From NCBI GenBank assembly GCA_026389415.1, contig JAPLHX010000020.1:1-5274 (forward strand): a stretch of 5,274 nt of DNA, in the 5' to 3' direction. The notes below the pieces were generated by a model that ran no database searches, was not told where the DNA came from, and worked only from the letters and a program-made list of their open reading frames with translations. The DNA comes from Coprothermobacterota bacterium. GTDB lineage: Bacteria; Caldisericota; JANLFM01. Numbering within the stretch: position 1 is the stretch's first letter; each line of letters starts with the position of its first letter. Below are positions 5,125-5,274 of this stretch, piece by piece. The position numbers and the translations under genes are program-made.

Positions 5125-5274
5125 TTCGCACTTTCCATTCTGGATGAGATACCGTTTCCCTGCGCCGAACCGCGTGCTATGGCCGATGCCCGCACCTTTC
5201 CACCCGATCCTTGGTGCGCCCGCGGTCTCGGCTTATCGATGGGCACCTGTAGGACGACCTTGGTCCCACGGCCC
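5121..5274 (-). CDS. Sensor histidine kinase, C-terminal fragment (cut by window edge)
   Basis: The last 50 residues of a gene running in from the right edge; the first complete codon begins at 5273 and the TGA stop is at 5123-5121. It opens with GRGTKVVLQVPID, the final glycine-rich motif and last strand of a HATPase_c kinase domain (GxGTxVxLxxP pattern), followed by about 37 polar, basic residues without recognisable structure. The 4-base ATGA overlap with a NarL-type regulator strongly supports its being the cognate kinase, presumably of the NarX/DegS-like HisKA_3 class. The sensor domain, membrane segments and phosphorylated histidine lie outside the window, so the signal cannot be inferred. 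Confidence 0.85.
   Translation of the reverse strand, partial: GRGTKVVLQVPIDKPRPRAHQGSGGKVRASAIARGSAQGNGISSRMESAK

Noticed and set aside
1..5274. tRNA or rRNA genes, CRISPR array, phage or toxin-antitoxin genes
   Set aside because: No cloverleaf-like sequence, regular spacer-repeat array or related protein pattern was found on either strand by eye.

Overview
All recognisable genes in this window lie on the minus strand, so the map reads from high to low coordinates. The order is: the tail of a sensor histidine kinase, its NarL/LuxR-type response regulator, a 162-base control region, two tandem paralogous NicX/M29-like metalloenzymes, an M20 (PepT-like) metallopeptidase, a nitroreductase-family flavoprotein, a DUF6092-type small protein, and the signal peptide of a lipoprotein cut by the left edge. 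GC content looks mid-50s by eye. Shine-Dalgarno sequences before several genes are strong (AGGAGGT type), and the lipoprotein has a classic lipobox followed by a Ser/Thr/Pro linker. This fits a moderately GC-rich bacterium, perhaps a Firmicute or another soil or thermophilic lineage. The sequence does not fix the taxon.

Region by region: 5121-5274 encodes the last 50 residues of a histidine kinase, and its stop overlaps the start of the response regulator (4456-5124). The region 4294-4455 holds a weak sigma70-like promoter, a strong ribosome binding site and three imperfect repeats, each a run of G or C next to an ATC-N-GAT dyad. These repeats could be operator sites or the end of a decayed IS21-like element. 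The tandem pair (3250-4293 and 2185-3234) is about 70% identical by hand count and separated by 15 bases. The M20 peptidase (1036-2115) follows after a 69-base gap with a perfect 8-bp hairpin. The nitroreductase (496-1029) and DUF6092 protein (228-521) are tightly packed, with 6 bases before the first and a 26-base overlap between the two. The lipoprotein start (1-125) follows a 102-base gap with two near-identical Shine-Dalgarno motifs.

The five-gene block 228-4293 looks like one catabolic operon. The tandem enzymes would usually be labelled leucyl aminopeptidase (aminopeptidase T, M29). However, at the conserved metal positions I can align, they carry His and His-x-Asp, and a Gln replaces the Gly-Glu glutamate expected for M29. 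That pattern resembles the iron site of NicX (2,5-dihydroxypyridine 5,6-dioxygenase). With an M20 hydrolase, a flavin reductase-like protein, a possible lipoprotein binding component and a two-component system upstream, the set could break down an amide- or N-containing (perhaps heterocyclic) compound. That pathway is inference; the substrate is unknown.
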